From Rosistilla carotiformis (GTDB taxonomy: Bacteria > Planctomycetota > Planctomycetia > Pirellulales > Pirellulaceae): 64,000 nucleotides of DNA. The notes beneath the pieces were generated by a model. The model saw only the letters and a list, made by a program, of their open reading frames with translations, was not told the DNA's origin and made no database searches. Positions 42,736-53,730 of this stretch are shown here, piece after piece (within the stretch, counting starts at the first letter, position 1; each line of letters begins with the position of its first letter). The DNA lies in the NCBI RefSeq assembly GCF_007753095.1, contig NZ_CP036348.1, positions 7,169,411 to 7,233,410 of the forward strand, given 5' to 3'. Made by a program: the position numbers and the translations under genes.

Positions 42736-44130
42736 TTAAGACGCCAGAGCGCGGCTGACGTCGGTTCGATAGGCGACCAGTGCGGGGACAAAGCCGGCGA
42801 TTGCGGCGAGTCCCAGGACCAGCGGCAGGACGTACAGTTCAGCTGATGTGGTGCTGAAGAAGTTGACGGGGACGCCGGTTCGATCTTCGATCGTGCCGCT
42901 AGCCAGAGCGATCGCGCCGTGCGCGGCGATCCAGCCCAACAGCCCGCCCAAGACGGCGATCATGCCACTCTCCAACAGGATGATCCACATCACGGTTCCT
43001 CGCCGAGCTCCCAACGCCCGCATCACCGCGATGTCGCGGCGGCGGTCGTTCATCGAGTTGTAGATGCTGACAAGGATTCCGACGCCGGCGACGATGCAGG
43101 TGATCGCGGTGATCAGCAGCAGGACGTAACGGATCGGATCGACGAACTGTTCCATCAGTTTGGAAATCTCGCCGATCGGCGTCGCAGCTTGAGCTTGCAG
43201 GCCTTCGTTGATCACGTTTTGCAACATCATCGCAAACATCGTCTGCGACGGACGCAGCAGGATCGCGGTGACTTCACGTTGGTCCAACGGCAGCGGAGTG
43301 TTGGGAACCGCAGCCTCTTCGCCGGCGACGACAACTTCCTCTTCGACTTCCGCTTCTTCCTCTTCGTCGCCATGTTCGCTCGGCTTGGCGTGGCCTTCCA
43401 TCAAATAGAAGCCTTCCATGTTCACAAACGTCGCCCGGTCGTTGGGCGTGCCGGTCGGTTTCAGGACGCCCACGATCTTGAATCCGAGGTCGTGCCCCTT
43501 GCCATCGGGATCGCCGTGGGTTGGGTTGAACGTGTCGCCGACTTTGATGTTCATCGTCGAAGCGACGCGCGATCCAACAACCGCTTCGAAGAAGCCGTTC
43601 TCTTCGCTGTGCGTTTGGAAGTTTCGCCCCTCGCGAAATTCATAAGGCTGGTCGACGTCGGGGCCGTGCTTCAGATTATCGAGGAACGCAGGCGTTGTTC
43701 CGACGACGCGGTATTCGCCAAAGTAGTCACCAAGGCAGACGGGGATCACGAGTCCGCCGGAGTCGCTGCCGGTGTAGAGCGAGAACTTGCCGGGGCGATC
43801 GGGTTCGTCCAAGTGACCGCCATAAGCCGCCAGTTGCCGCTCCCGCTCCTCCTGCCCAAAGAACTCCAAATAATAGTCGTAAGGCAGGTTTTCGACGGGT
43901 TGGCTGAGGTAGTAGACCGTGTTCAGAGTCAGCTGCAGCGGGCTCCCTTTCGCCCCGACCACCAGGTTGTAGCCAACGGTTGCGTTGCGTTGAAAGGCGT
44001 CCGAAACGATGCCGTGAATCGACAGCACCAGCACGACCAAGCCGACTCCAAGAGCCAACGAGATCGTGGTCAGCAGAGTCGACAGTCCGCGTTGTTGGGC
44101 GTTTCGCCAGGCGATCTTAAAGAGGTTCAT
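42736..44130 (-). CDS. ABC transporter permease, MacB/FtsX-like
   Basis: 464 aa. An N-terminal helix (STLLTTISLALGVGLVVLVLS) is followed by a large extracytoplasmic domain of about 280 residues and three C-terminal helices with the FtsX signature (YVLLLITAITCIVAGVGILVS, NDRRRDIAVMRALGARRGTV). It is thus a type VII (mechanotransmission) exporter subunit. An acidic stretch (EHGDEEEEAEVEEEVVVAG) interrupts the periplasmic domain, unusual and possibly metal- or partner-binding. It follows its ATPase gene by 48 bp. Such pairs handle lipoproteins, peptides or small molecules; the cargo is unknown. Confidence 0.9.
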   Translation of the reverse strand: MNLFKIAWRNAQQRGLSTLLTTISLALGVGLVVLVLSIHGIVSDAFQRNATVGYNLVVGAKGSPLQLTLNTVYYLSQPVENLPYDYYLEFFGQEERERQLAAYGGHLDEPDRPGKFSLYTGSDSGGLVIPVCLGDYFGEYRVVGTTPAFLDNLKHGPDVDQPYEFREGRNFQTHSEENGFFEAVVGSRVASTMNIKVGDTFNPTHGDPDGKGHDLGFKIVGVLKPTGTPNDRATFVNMEGFYLMEGHAKPSEHGDEEEEAEVEEEVVVAGEEAAVPNTPLPLDQREVTAILLRPSQTMFAMMLQNVINEGLQAQAATPIGEISKLMEQFVDPIRYVLLLITAITCIVAGVGILVSIYNSMNDRRRDIAVMRALGARRGTVMWIILLESGMIAVLGGLLGWIAAHGAIALASGTIEDRTGVPVNFFSTTSAELYVLPLVLGLAAIAGFVPALVAYRTDVSRALAS

Positions 44131-44178
44131 AGTGTTTGCAATTCCGTCGGTTCGATTGCGGGGTGACGCGGGATCGTC

Positions 44179-44856
44179 TTAGATGCTGGCGGTCGCCATG
44201 GCGCGATTGAGGTCTTCGAACTTTTCGATCCGATCGAACTGTTCCGCTACCTGCATGCTGTGCGTAACCAACAGCAACGCCACCTGTTCCTCGCGGCAGG
44301 TGTCGCGGATTAGATCGATGATCGTTTGTTGATTCGCGGGATCGATGTTCGCTGTCGGTTCGTCGGCCAGCAACAACTTGGGACGTCCGGCTAGCGATCG
44401 CGCGATCGCAACGCGTTGCTGTTGACCCACCGACAACTGGCTGGGCTTGTAGTGCATTCGATCGGCCAGCCCGACGCGTTCCAACAGATGTCGAGCCCGC
44501 GCGATGTCGTGGCGTCCGCTGCCAAAAGTCATCCCCAGACGCACGTTCTCTAGCGCCGTAAACCCGCCCAGCAGGTTGAAGGTCTGGAAGACGTAACCGA
44601 TCGCCCCGGCGCGGAACCTATCGCGACCGGCTTCGCTGAGCCGCGCGATGTCGTAGCCATTGACGATCACCTGGCCGCCGTCCGCTTTGGTGATCCCCGC
44701 GATCGTGTGCAGCAGCGTCGACTTGCCGCCGCCGCTGCGGCCGATCAACACGACCTGTTCCCCCGCATCGATCGAAAGCTTGGGGATGTCCAGAACCGTC
44801 AGCGTTCCCCCGCCAGGCTGAGGGAACTGTTTCTTCACGTCAACAAGTTCAAGCAT
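44179..44856 (-). CDS. ABC transporter ATP-binding protein, LolD/MacB-like
   Basis: 225 aa from the ATG at 44856. Walker A GRSGGGKST at residues 39-47, Q-loop in GYVFQTFNLLGGF, signature LSVGQQQRVAIARSL (Val in place of the usual Gly), Walker B LLLADEPTANID and the H-loop in LLVTHS. The open frame continues far upstream but only as an anti-frame of the TatD gene. It energises the permease encoded 48 bp downstream. Confidence 0.95.
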   Translation of the reverse strand: MLELVDVKKQFPQPGGGTLTVLDIPKLSIDAGEQVVLIGRSGGGKSTLLHTIAGITKADGGQVIVNGYDIARLSEAGRDRFRAGAIGYVFQTFNLLGGFTALENVRLGMTFGSGRHDIARARHLLERVGLADRMHYKPSQLSVGQQQRVAIARSLAGRPKLLLADEPTANIDPANQQTIIDLIRDTCREEQVALLLVTHSMQVAEQFDRIEKFEDLNRAMATASI

Positions 44857-44975
44857 CGTCGGCTTTTCTTTGGGGAAAGGGGGAGAGATGTGGCGGCGTT
44901 TGCAGCGTGGGCTCGAACCTGACAGTACGCATCGAAACGCGAAGTTGTTTGGTGGAGCTACGGATTCGCTGGTTT

Positions 44976-45764
44976 TTAGGCGTCCAACGCGATAGCAAAC
45001 CGGCGGCAAGCGTTCTGCGTCGTCTGATCGGCAAATTGCTGCACCGAAACGCCGCGGGCCTCGGCCAAACACTCCGCCGTGTGCTGAACATACCACGGTT
45101 CGTTGGGACGTTTGCTGCGGAAGGGGTGCGGCGTGAGGTAGGGAGAATCGGTTTCGATAAGGATCCGGTCGGCGGGAATCTTGGCGGCGACTTCGCGCAG
45201 ATCCTGCGACTTTTTGAAAGTAACCATCCCGGCGAAACTTATATCCATTCCCAGGTCCAAGCACTTCTGCGCCAGTTCCCAGTCGCCGGTGAACGAGTGC
45301 ATGATGCCGTTGACCGGCCCCTGCTTGCCCGCGTCTTGCAGCACCTGCAAAACCTCGGCTTCGCTGTTTCGCATGTGGACGATAAACGGCAGTCCGGTCT
45401 GCCGGGAGAGTTCGATGTGCTGCTGGAACAGCGTCTGCTGCAGCGGCAGCGGCGCGTTGTCGTCCCAGTAGCAATCGAGTCCCGTCTCGCCGATCGCTTT
45501 GACGCGCGGATGCTTGGCCAGTTCGACGATCTCGTCCCAATCGCCCGCATCGGGTTTGCCGACGTAGGTCGGTTGGATTCCGACGGCGGCGTAGACGTCG
45601 GGGTAGCGATCGGCGATCTCGATGCATTTGCGACTCGACGCCGCAGTGGTTCCCATCGCCAAGGTGCAGACGACACCGGCGTCGCGAGATCGCTGCATCA
45701 ACGCGTCGCGATCGTCGTCGTAGCGTGGGTTATCGAGATGGGCGTGGGTGTCGAACAGTTTCAC
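44976..45764 (-). CDS. TatD-family metal-dependent hydrolase
   Basis: 262 aa from a GTG at 45764. TIM-barrel metallohydrolase with the ligands in place: DTHAHLD (His7, His9), GETGLDCYW (Glu), PFIVHMRNSEAE, GIMHSFTGD and IETDSPYLTP. TatD-like proteins are Mg- or Mn-dependent 3'-5' exonucleases/deoxyribonucleases linked to DNA repair and quality control in the cytoplasm. It begins 7 nt after the cdsA stop, the last gene of purM-cdsA-tatD. Confidence 0.93.
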   Translation of the reverse strand: MKLFDTHAHLDNPRYDDDRDALMQRSRDAGVVCTLAMGTTAASSRKCIEIADRYPDVYAAVGIQPTYVGKPDAGDWDEIVELAKHPRVKAIGETGLDCYWDDNAPLPLQQTLFQQHIELSRQTGLPFIVHMRNSEAEVLQVLQDAGKQGPVNGIMHSFTGDWELAQKCLDLGMDISFAGMVTFKKSQDLREVAAKIPADRILIETDSPYLTPHPFRSKRPNEPWYVQHTAECLAEARGVSVQQFADQTTQNACRRFAIALDA

Positions 45765-45771
45765 GATTGGA

Positions 45772-46803
45772 TCAGACGGAAAAGAAGTAGCGGGTCAGGT
45801 GATAAAAGACGGGAGCGGCGAAGCAGACGTTGTCGATGCGGTCCAACAGCCCGGCGTGCCCTTGAACCAAGGTGCCGGTATCGGTCACGCCGCGATCGCG
45901 TTTGATCGCACTTAAGGTCATCGTGCCGGCGGATGACATCATCGCCACGATCATCGACATCACCGCCGCTTCGTACCATTCGAACGGCGTCGCCCACCAG
46001 AGTGCCGCGCCGATCGCTCCGGTCAAAACGATGCTCCCCAGCAGTCCCTCCCAGGTGCGACTGGCGTTGATCTCTTTGGCGATCACGTGGACGCCGGCGA
46101 ATCGATTCCAAGCCTGCTGCAGCACGTCGGCGATCTGGGCGATCAGGATGAAGAAGAACAGCAAGCTAACGGGGCTGCCATCCCACTGGACCTTGCGGCT
46201 GCTGCTGAGGTTCAGGTCCAACATCGCCGGGGCGTAGCTGAGCGAATAGACGCAGATCAGCAGACCGACTTGGATCTTGGCGGTCCGTTCCAGGAACCGC
46301 TTCGAATCGCCAGCCAATGCGTTTCGCGCCGGGATGAACAGCGATCCGTAGACCGGGATCATGATGCTGTAGAGTCCGTAATAGGCCGGGCCCAAGGCGA
46401 TCAGCACATATTGCAGTGGCGTGAAGATAAAGAAGACCCAGAAGAGCGTTCGGTGATCGCCGCGCCGCGTCGGGGTCATCGTGACAAATTCGCGGAGCGC
46501 CCAGAACGAAACAAATCCGAACAGCAACACCGTCACGCCACGGATGAATTGGTCCATCAAGAAGGCGAAGACCAGGATCGCCGACATCATCAACCAGACG
46601 CGAACGCGATGGTTGAACCGCTGCAGCAGCGCCGGGTTCATCATCGAACTCTGCCGTCGTTCCAACAAGCGGCCGGTCAACAGCAGGATCGCCAAGACGG
46701 CGACAACCACGCCCAGCAACCAGAAGGTCGATGTCGTCATCTGCGCCACGGCCAGCGGCAGCGACGAATTCAGCAGCGGCAACAATGCAGCATCACAGAT
46801 CAT
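45772..46803 (-). CDS. Phosphatidate cytidylyltransferase (CdsA family)
   Basis: 343 aa with about eight membrane helices and the CDP-diglyceride synthetase signature near the C-terminus: [27 protein letters not shown], given as the block about residues 300-326, with KRD...GH.G..DR. It makes CDP-diacylglycerol from phosphatidate and CTP at the inner membrane. The N-terminal 100 residues ([20 protein letters not shown]) are longer than in the short E. coli form, as in other planctomycetes. Its ATG overlaps the purM stop (ATGA). Confidence 0.92.
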   Translation of the reverse strand: MICDAALLPLLNSSLPLAVAQMTTSTFWLLGVVVAVLAILLLTGRLLERRQSSMMNPALLQRFNHRVRVWLMMSAILVFAFLMDQFIRGVTVLLFGFVSFWALREFVTMTPTRRGDHRTLFWVFFIFTPLQYVLIALGPAYYGLYSIMIPVYGSLFIPARNALAGDSKRFLERTAKIQVGLLICVYSLSYAPAMLDLNLSSSRKVQWDGSPVSLLFFFILIAQIADVLQQAWNRFAGVHVIAKEINASRTWEGLLGSIVLTGAIGAALWWATPFEWYEAAVMSMIVAMMSSAGTMTLSAIKRDRGVTDTGTLVQGHAGLLDRIDNVCFAAPVFYHLTRYFFSV

Positions 46804-47858
46804 GCAAATCGACTCTCACCACTGCCGGCTTCGACATGGCCGATCTCGGTGCACTCGCATCCGCCAGCCCGCACCAGTTCCATGATCTTGGCAGCGTAGA
46901 AATCGCTGACGACCAAGACCAGCCCCAATCCCATATTAAAGACTCGCTGCATCTCTTCATCGGCGACGTCTCCCAATCCCTGCAACCAAGGGAAGACGGG
47001 CGGCATCGGCCAGCTGTCGGGTTGGATCACCGTATCGACGGTCTTCGGCAAGATCCGCGAGAGGTTCTCGTGCAGCCCGCCGCCGGTGATGTGAGCGATT
47101 CCGTGGACGACATGTTTGACGCGGTAGTGCCCCAGCACGCGACGTAGCATCGACGAATAGATCCGCGTCGGTCGCAGCAATTCATCGGCGACCGATGCGC
47201 CGCCCAGTTCGGCTGGACAGGCATCCAGGGCGATCCCGGCGTGCGAGATGATCTTGCGGACCAAGCTGTAGCCGTTGGAATGGATGCCGTCGCTGGAGAT
47301 GCCGATGATCTTGTCTCCCGGGACGATCGATTTGCCATCGACCAAATGTTTACGATCGACGACGCCGACGGCAAACCCGGCCAGGTCGTAATCTTCGGCG
47401 GCGTACATGTCGGGCATGATCGCGGTCTCGCCACCCAACAGCGCACTGTCGGCTTGCAGGCAACCGTCGCTGATCCCTTTGACGACCTGTTCCAACCGAT
47501 CGGCATCGTCGCGTCCCATCGCGATGTAATCGAGAAAGAAGAGCGGTTCGGCGCCGGTGCAGATCAGATCGTTGACGCACATCGCCACCAGATCGATTCC
47601 CACCGTATCGTGGCGGCCTGTTATCTGAGCGACTTTTAGTTTCGTGCCAACGCCATCGGTTCCGGCAACCAGAATCGGATCTTCGTAGTTGCGGGAGAAG
47701 AGCGGGCTGGAGAAGTCGAGCTTGAACAGCCCTGCGAATCCACCGTCGTTGGAAACCACGCGGGGGCTGAACGTTCGCCGGGCAAGGGAGGGCAACCGCT
47801 GCATCGCTTGAGCGTACAGATCGAGATCGACTCCGGAATCTTTGTAGGTTACTGGCAT
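46800..47858 (-). CDS. purM: Phosphoribosylformylglycinamidine cyclo-ligase
   Basis: 352 aa from the ATG at 47858 ([17 protein letters not shown]). AIR synthetase hallmarks are [47 protein letters not shown] and [11 protein letters not shown]. It catalyses the ATP-dependent ring closure that yields aminoimidazole ribotide in purine biosynthesis. The open frame extends 13 codons upstream into the intergenic DNA; the family start is at MPVTYKDSG. It heads the purM-cdsA-tatD unit, whose genes overlap or nearly touch although their pathways are unrelated. Confidence 0.96.
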   Translation of the reverse strand: MPVTYKDSGVDLDLYAQAMQRLPSLARRTFSPRVVSNDGGFAGLFKLDFSSPLFSRNYEDPILVAGTDGVGTKLKVAQITGRHDTVGIDLVAMCVNDLICTGAEPLFFLDYIAMGRDDADRLEQVVKGISDGCLQADSALLGGETAIMPDMYAAEDYDLAGFAVGVVDRKHLVDGKSIVPGDKIIGISSDGIHSNGYSLVRKIISHAGIALDACPAELGGASVADELLRPTRIYSSMLRRVLGHYRVKHVVHGIAHITGGGLHENLSRILPKTVDTVIQPDSWPMPPVFPWLQGLGDVADEEMQRVFNMGLGLVLVVSDFYAAKIMELVRAGGCECTEIGHVEAGSGESRFA

Positions 47859-48204
47859 ATCATTCGTCGATTGGTAGCATCGGGCACGTCTGCCCAAACG
47901 CGGCGTTTTGCAGCGGAAAGGCGAAACCGCCCATCCTACTTGGAATTTGTGAGTGCCCCCAGAGAAAGCGGGATGCTGGGGGTCGCACCATTATGCCAAG
48001 ATTTGCCCGCCGATAGCAGGCCCGGTCCCAATGCCGCACCGCAAATAGCTGGAGTCGACGTTTTCGCTGGAGTCGAGGCTTTAGCCGACGAAATGTTGGA
48101 GTGGAGGCTTTAGCCGACGAATTACTGAAGCCGAGGCTTCAGCCGAACGGGGGTTGGAGTTGCGCGTATTTCGGCTGAAGCCTCCACTCCAGCGAATACG
48201 CGAC
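47859..48204. other. Intergenic region with palindromic repeats
   Basis: 346 bp upstream of purM and downstream of the transhydrogenase gene. About 150 bp at 48047-48196 are repeat units (listed separately). The rest shows no gene; the purM promoter must lie in the first 150 bp. Confidence 0.55.
48047..48196. repeat. Cluster of direct and inverted GGAGTnGAGGCTTtAGCC repeats
   Basis: Units of the type GGAGTCGAGGCTTTAGCCG occur at 48069, 48098 and, with divergence, 48050 and 48125, followed by an inverted copy at about 48171-48194 (CGGCTGAAGCCTCCACTCCAGC). Direct units are spaced by about 29 bp. The end copies can pair to form a long hairpin. The pattern fits a dispersed palindromic repeat of this lineage. 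Confidence 0.7.
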
Positions 48205-49608
48205 CTAAAACAGGCGGTTGTAGCCGTTGAGGGCGGCGACGCGGTAGGCTTCGGCCATCGTGGGGTAATTGAAGGTCGTGTCGACAAAATAGTCGATCGT
48301 GTTGTGTCCTTCGGGCTGATTCATGATCGCCTGGCCGATATGGATGATCTCGCTCGCCTCGGCTCCAAAACAGTGCACGCCCAGCACCTCGCGGGTCTCG
48401 CGATGGAACAGGATCTTCAGCATTCCCGCGGTCCGGCCGGTGATCTGTGCCCGGGCGAGACTCTTGAACTGCGACGAACCGACTTCGTATGGCACACACT
48501 CCTCGGTCAATTCGCGTTCGGTCTTGCCGACCGAACTGATCTCGGGACTGGTGTAGATCCCGGTCGGGATGTCGCGAATTCGCAGATTCGATTCGACTTC
48601 GACGCTGTCGGAAAAGTGTCGCGCCGCGGCGCGGCCCTGCGTATACGCCGCACTGGCCAGCGAGGGGAATCCGATCACGTCGCCGACGGCATAGATATGA
48701 TCGCGCGCGGTTTGGAATTGCTCATCGACCTCCAACTGGCCCCGTTTGTCGGGCGTTAAGCCGACGTTTTCCAAGCCCAATCCGTCGGTGTTGCCTTGCC
48801 GGCCGTTGGCCCACAGCAGCGCATCGCTCTTCAATTGCTTGCCGCTTTTGAGATGCAAGATGACTCCGTCGTCGACCCCTTCGATTTTGTCGAGCGTTTC
48901 GTTGTGGCGAATCACAACGCCTTGATCGCGCATGTGGTACGCGAGAGCGTCGATGATCTCATCGTCCAAGAACTCCAGCAGCTTGGCCCGCGTATTGATC
49001 AAATTGACTTTGATACCCAGATTGCGAAACATCGATGCGTATTCGCAACCGATCACTCCGGCGCCGTAGATCGTGATCGAAAACGGCTTTTCGTCGATCC
49101 CCAGAATCGTGTCGCTGTCGAAGATTCGGGGGTGCTCAAAATCGACGTCCGGCGGATGGTAGGGACGCGAACCGACGGCGATCACGATCTTGTTGGCCGT
49201 CACCTTCTGATCGCTCTGGCCATCGATGCGGATCGTGTGATCGTCGACAAAGCTCGCTTGGCCGACCAGAACCGGCACGTTGTTGCGATCGTAAAACGTC
49301 TGCCGCATCGAGACCTGTTTGCCGATGATCTGTTGAGCGCTGCTGCGCAGTTGCTTCATCGTCGGGTTGGCGTGCACGCCGCAGGCTCGCAGCACCGGGC
49401 TGCCCAGCGCGTTCATGACGCTCGAGATCGAATAACGCAGGGCCTTGGAGGGGATTGTCCCCCAGTGGGTGCAGCCGCCGCCAATCGACGTGTGCCGCTC
49501 GACCACCGCGACTCGCAGCCCCGCTTTGGCGGCTTGCATCGCCGCACCTTCGCCTCCAGGCCCCGTTCCAATCACCAAAACATCGTAATCGTAGGTTGAA
49601 TTGCTCAT
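48205..49608 (-). CDS. sthA: Soluble NAD(P) transhydrogenase (SthA-like flavoprotein)
   Basis: 467 aa. FAD-binding [13 protein letters not shown] at the N-terminus, the [19 protein letters not shown] active-site region in which the usual redox-active CxxxxC pair is reduced to one Cys, the NAD-binding [13 protein letters not shown], and the C-terminal dimerisation domain ([35 protein letters not shown]). These features separate SthA from dihydrolipoamide dehydrogenases and glutathione reductases. It transfers hydride between NADPH and NAD in the cytoplasm. It appears monocistronic. Confidence 0.92.
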   Translation of the reverse strand: MSNSTYDYDVLVIGTGPGGEGAAMQAAKAGLRVAVVERHTSIGGGCTHWGTIPSKALRYSISSVMNALGSPVLRACGVHANPTMKQLRSSAQQIIGKQVSMRQTFYDRNNVPVLVGQASFVDDHTIRIDGQSDQKVTANKIVIAVGSRPYHPPDVDFEHPRIFDSDTILGIDEKPFSITIYGAGVIGCEYASMFRNLGIKVNLINTRAKLLEFLDDEIIDALAYHMRDQGVVIRHNETLDKIEGVDDGVILHLKSGKQLKSDALLWANGRQGNTDGLGLENVGLTPDKRGQLEVDEQFQTARDHIYAVGDVIGFPSLASAAYTQGRAAARHFSDSVEVESNLRIRDIPTGIYTSPEISSVGKTERELTEECVPYEVGSSQFKSLARAQITGRTAGMLKILFHRETREVLGVHCFGAEASEIIHIGQAIMNQPEGHNTIDYFVDTTFNYPTMAEAYRVAALNGYNRLF

Positions 49609-49778
49609 CCGAGCGATTATCGCACTAGACCGCCGAATCGCACAAGTCGCGGTGTCGCGCGTCGAATTGGCTGACTCAGGGGATCGCGACAGCGGGGCCG
49701 CTAACTTGGTACATTACACGCCCTCGTGCCGAAGATTTCCCACCAAATTAATCGATCGCCCGCTGCAAAGGTCCTGCG

Positions 49779-49993
49779 TTGAAGTATTTGATCTGGTTTC
49801 TGATTGTCGTGCTGGTGGTCTTGCACCAAGACTACTGGCAATGGAACAACGCGACGCTCGATTTTGGGTTTCTACCCCGAGCGATCTCCTATCACGTCGG
49901 GATCTCGATCGCCGCGGCGACGCTGTGGTTGCTGGCGACCAAATTTTGTTGGCCCGATGCGGCGATCGAAGGTGAGTTGAAGGAGGGGGACCG

Positions 49994-49997
<4 letters not shown>
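49779..49997 (+). CDS. Small DUF3311-type membrane protein
   Basis: 72 aa with two membrane helices (LIWFLIVVLVVLHQD and ISIAAATLWLLATKFCW) and the LDFGFLPRAISYHVG linker typical of DUF3311. The start is TTG at 49779 with AAGG about 7 nt upstream. Its stop overlaps the following symporter ATG by 4 nt. DUF3311 proteins are usual small partners of sodium:solute symporters, like YhdT with PanF. Confidence 0.82.
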
Positions 49998-51574
<1,577 letters not shown>

Positions 51575-51717
51575 TCGCAGCGGTGCAGCCACCGATCCGA
51601 CGCGTCCTGGCCGCCATCGATCGTTCGAATGGTCCCTGATTACAAAACCCCGCGGGCAATCACCGCTGGGGGTGTTTCGCAACCCTGTTGGCAATCGATA
51701 CAAGGAGCTTCCAGCAC

Positions 51718-53553
51718 TTGGTTTGGGAAAGTTGGTTTACGATCGCCATCGTATGCGTCTTGCTGTACGCGTTGGCTCGCCGCTGGGCATCGACCGATCT
51801 ATTGGTCCTGGCCAGCCTGGCCGCCTTGGTCACGGTCGGCGAACTGTCGACAGCGTTTGCCTTGGACAGCCGGTCGTTGAACCCGGAGGCAACCTTTTAT
51901 CTGCCGACCGTCGCTCAAGCGATCGACGGATTTGGCAGCCGCAGCGTCGTTACGATCGCGCTGTTGTTCGCTGCGGTCGTTGGGCTGGAATTGACCGGCG
52001 GCACCGAACTGGCAACCAGTTGGCTGTTGCGGCGACCGAAGTCTACCGTCGATGCACAGCTGCGATTAGTTGCTCCCGTGGCGGCGTTAAGCGCGTTCCT
52101 GAACAACACTCCGATCGTCGCTGCGATGTTGCCGGTCGTGACCGATCTGGCGAAGAAGATGCAGGTCAGCCCTAGCAAGTTCTTTCTGCCGCTCAGCTAC
52201 GCCGCGATCCTTGGCGGAATGTGCACCCTGATGGGAACCAGCACCAACATCATGGTCTACGACATGATCCAACAGAGTCCCGGTGGGCGGCCGCTGCACT
52301 TTTTTGAACCCGCTTGGGTTGGATTGCCTGCGACCTTGATCGGGATCCTATACATGACCGTTGGCAGCCGCTGGTTGATGCGCGATCGCAAGCCCGCGGT
52401 CAGCACCAGCGACGATCCGCGGCAGTACACCGTGGAGATGGAGGTGGTTCCGGGCGGTCCCTTGGCCGGTCAATCGATCGAAGATGCGGGGCTGCGACAT
52501 CTGCCAGGCCTCTACCTCGCCGAGATCGAACGGGGGGGCGAAGTCTTTCAAGCGGTTCGGCCGACACAGAAGCTGCAGTCGGGCGATATCTTGATCTTCG
52601 TCGGGATGCTCGAATCGGTCGTCGATCTGCAAAAGATTCGTGGGCTCGAGATCGCGTCGGAACAGGCGAGGAAAGTCGCCGCGCCGGCCTGGAACCGATC
52701 GCTGGTCGAAGCGGTTGTTTCGCCGCGGTGCCCGTTGGTCAGCAAATCGATTCGCGAGGGAGGCTTCCGTACGCATTACGGAGCCGCCGTGATCGCCGTC
52801 GCTCGAGGCGACCGCCGCGTGCCGGGCAAGCTGGGCGATGTCGTGCTGCAACCGGGCGACGTGCTGCTGTTGGATGCGCCCGCTTCGTTCACTCAATCTC
52901 GCCGCGATACTCGCGACTTCTTCTTAGTCAGTGCCGTTGAAAACGCTTCGGTTCGGCGTCCCGAACGGGCCTGGATCGCCTTGGGTGTGATCACGCTGAT
53001 GGTCCTGGCTGCGGCAAGCGGTTTCCTGGATCTGACCACTGCAGCGCTCTGTGCGGTGATCGCCATGATCTGCTCGCGTTGCTGCACGTCGACCGAAGCG
53101 CGGCGTGGGATCGACTGGTCGGTGCTTGTCGTGATCGGCGCCGCCTTGGGAATTGGCAAAGCGATGGAGACGACCGGCGCAGCAGCGGGAATCGCCGACA
53201 CGATCTTATTGCTCGCCGGCAACAACCCGATGTTTGTCCTGGCAGCGGTCTATCTATCGACGATGCTCTGCACTGAATTGATCACCAACAACGCGGCGGC
53301 GGCGCTGATGTTCCCGATGGCTTGGAGCGCGGCGTCGAGCATGCCTGGCGTCGATCCGCTGCCCTTTGCGATCGCGGTGATGATCGCCGCATCGGCCGGC
53401 TTTGCCACGCCTTTTGGATATCAAACCAATCTGATGGTCTACGGCCCCGGCGGCTATCGCTTCACCGATTACCTGCGGTTTGGCGGGCCGTTGGATTTGA
53501 TCGTGTTCGCCGTGGCGATGGTCATGATCCCCTGGGTCTGGCCGCTGCAGTGA
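51718..53553 (+). CDS. SLC13/DASS-type permease with two RCK_C (TrkA-C) domains
   Basis: 611 aa from a TTG at 51718, preceded by AAGGAG at 51702-51707; a TTG at 51688 would add ten residues but lacks a ribosome-binding site. Inner-membrane protein. Paired SLC13-like halves (VAALSAFLNNTPIVAAML, GGMCTLMGTSTNIMVYDM; then TELITNNAAAALMFPMAW, ATPFGYQTNLMVYGPGGY) carry the SNT-type substrate/Na motifs. Between them, about residues 240-310 and 335-405, sit two RCK_C domains (LAGQSIEDAGLRHLPGLYLAEIER; DVVLQPGDVLLLDAPASF, in parts) that may bind a ligand. Substrates of such carriers include sulfate and dicarboxylates; not resolvable here. Confidence 0.88.
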   Translation: MVWESWFTIAIVCVLLYALARRWASTDLLVLASLAALVTVGELSTAFALDSRSLNPEATFYLPTVAQAIDGFGSRSVVTIALLFAAVVGLELTGGTELATSWLLRRPKSTVDAQLRLVAPVAALSAFLNNTPIVAAMLPVVTDLAKKMQVSPSKFFLPLSYAAILGGMCTLMGTSTNIMVYDMIQQSPGGRPLHFFEPAWVGLPATLIGILYMTVGSRWLMRDRKPAVSTSDDPRQYTVEMEVVPGGPLAGQSIEDAGLRHLPGLYLAEIERGGEVFQAVRPTQKLQSGDILIFVGMLESVVDLQKIRGLEIASEQARKVAAPAWNRSLVEAVVSPRCPLVSKSIREGGFRTHYGAAVIAVARGDRRVPGKLGDVVLQPGDVLLLDAPASFTQSRRDTRDFFLVSAVENASVRRPERAWIALGVITLMVLAAASGFLDLTTAALCAVIAMICSRCCTSTEARRGIDWSVLVVIGAALGIGKAMETTGAAAGIADTILLLAGNNPMFVLAAVYLSTMLCTELITNNAAAALMFPMAWSAASSMPGVDPLPFAIAVMIAASAGFATPFGYQTNLMVYGPGGYRFTDYLRFGGPLDLIVFAVAMVMIPWVWPLQ

Positions 53554-53616
53554 GGTCATTCATTTTGCGGCGAAGGTCACCAGGGCACGACGCGCGAACT
53601 GCGGTTAAACTTCAGT

Positions 53617-53705
53617 TGAGTTCGCCACGTTTCATTGCGTCAACTGTCAGCGACGTGCCGGCAGCTGGCGAAGATTTAATTGTTCGCTGAGTTCGCCACG
53701 TTTCA
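53617..53705. repeat. 18-bp direct repeat upstream of the T2SS F-like gene
   Basis: TGAGTTCGCCACGTTTCA is present identically at 53617-53634 and 53688-53705, 71 bp apart, just before the start at 53731. Each copy is preceded by a similar A/T-rich stretch. It could be a duplicated operator or a remnant of a duplication. Confidence 0.6.
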
Positions 53706-53730
53706 ACCAATCCAACGGAGTCGATAGCGG

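Noticed and set aside
42919-44166. 415-codon plus-strand frame across the ABC permease
   Set aside because: Antisense shadow over a clearly recognisable FtsX/MacB permease; composition is Arg/His/Asp-biased as in other shadows.
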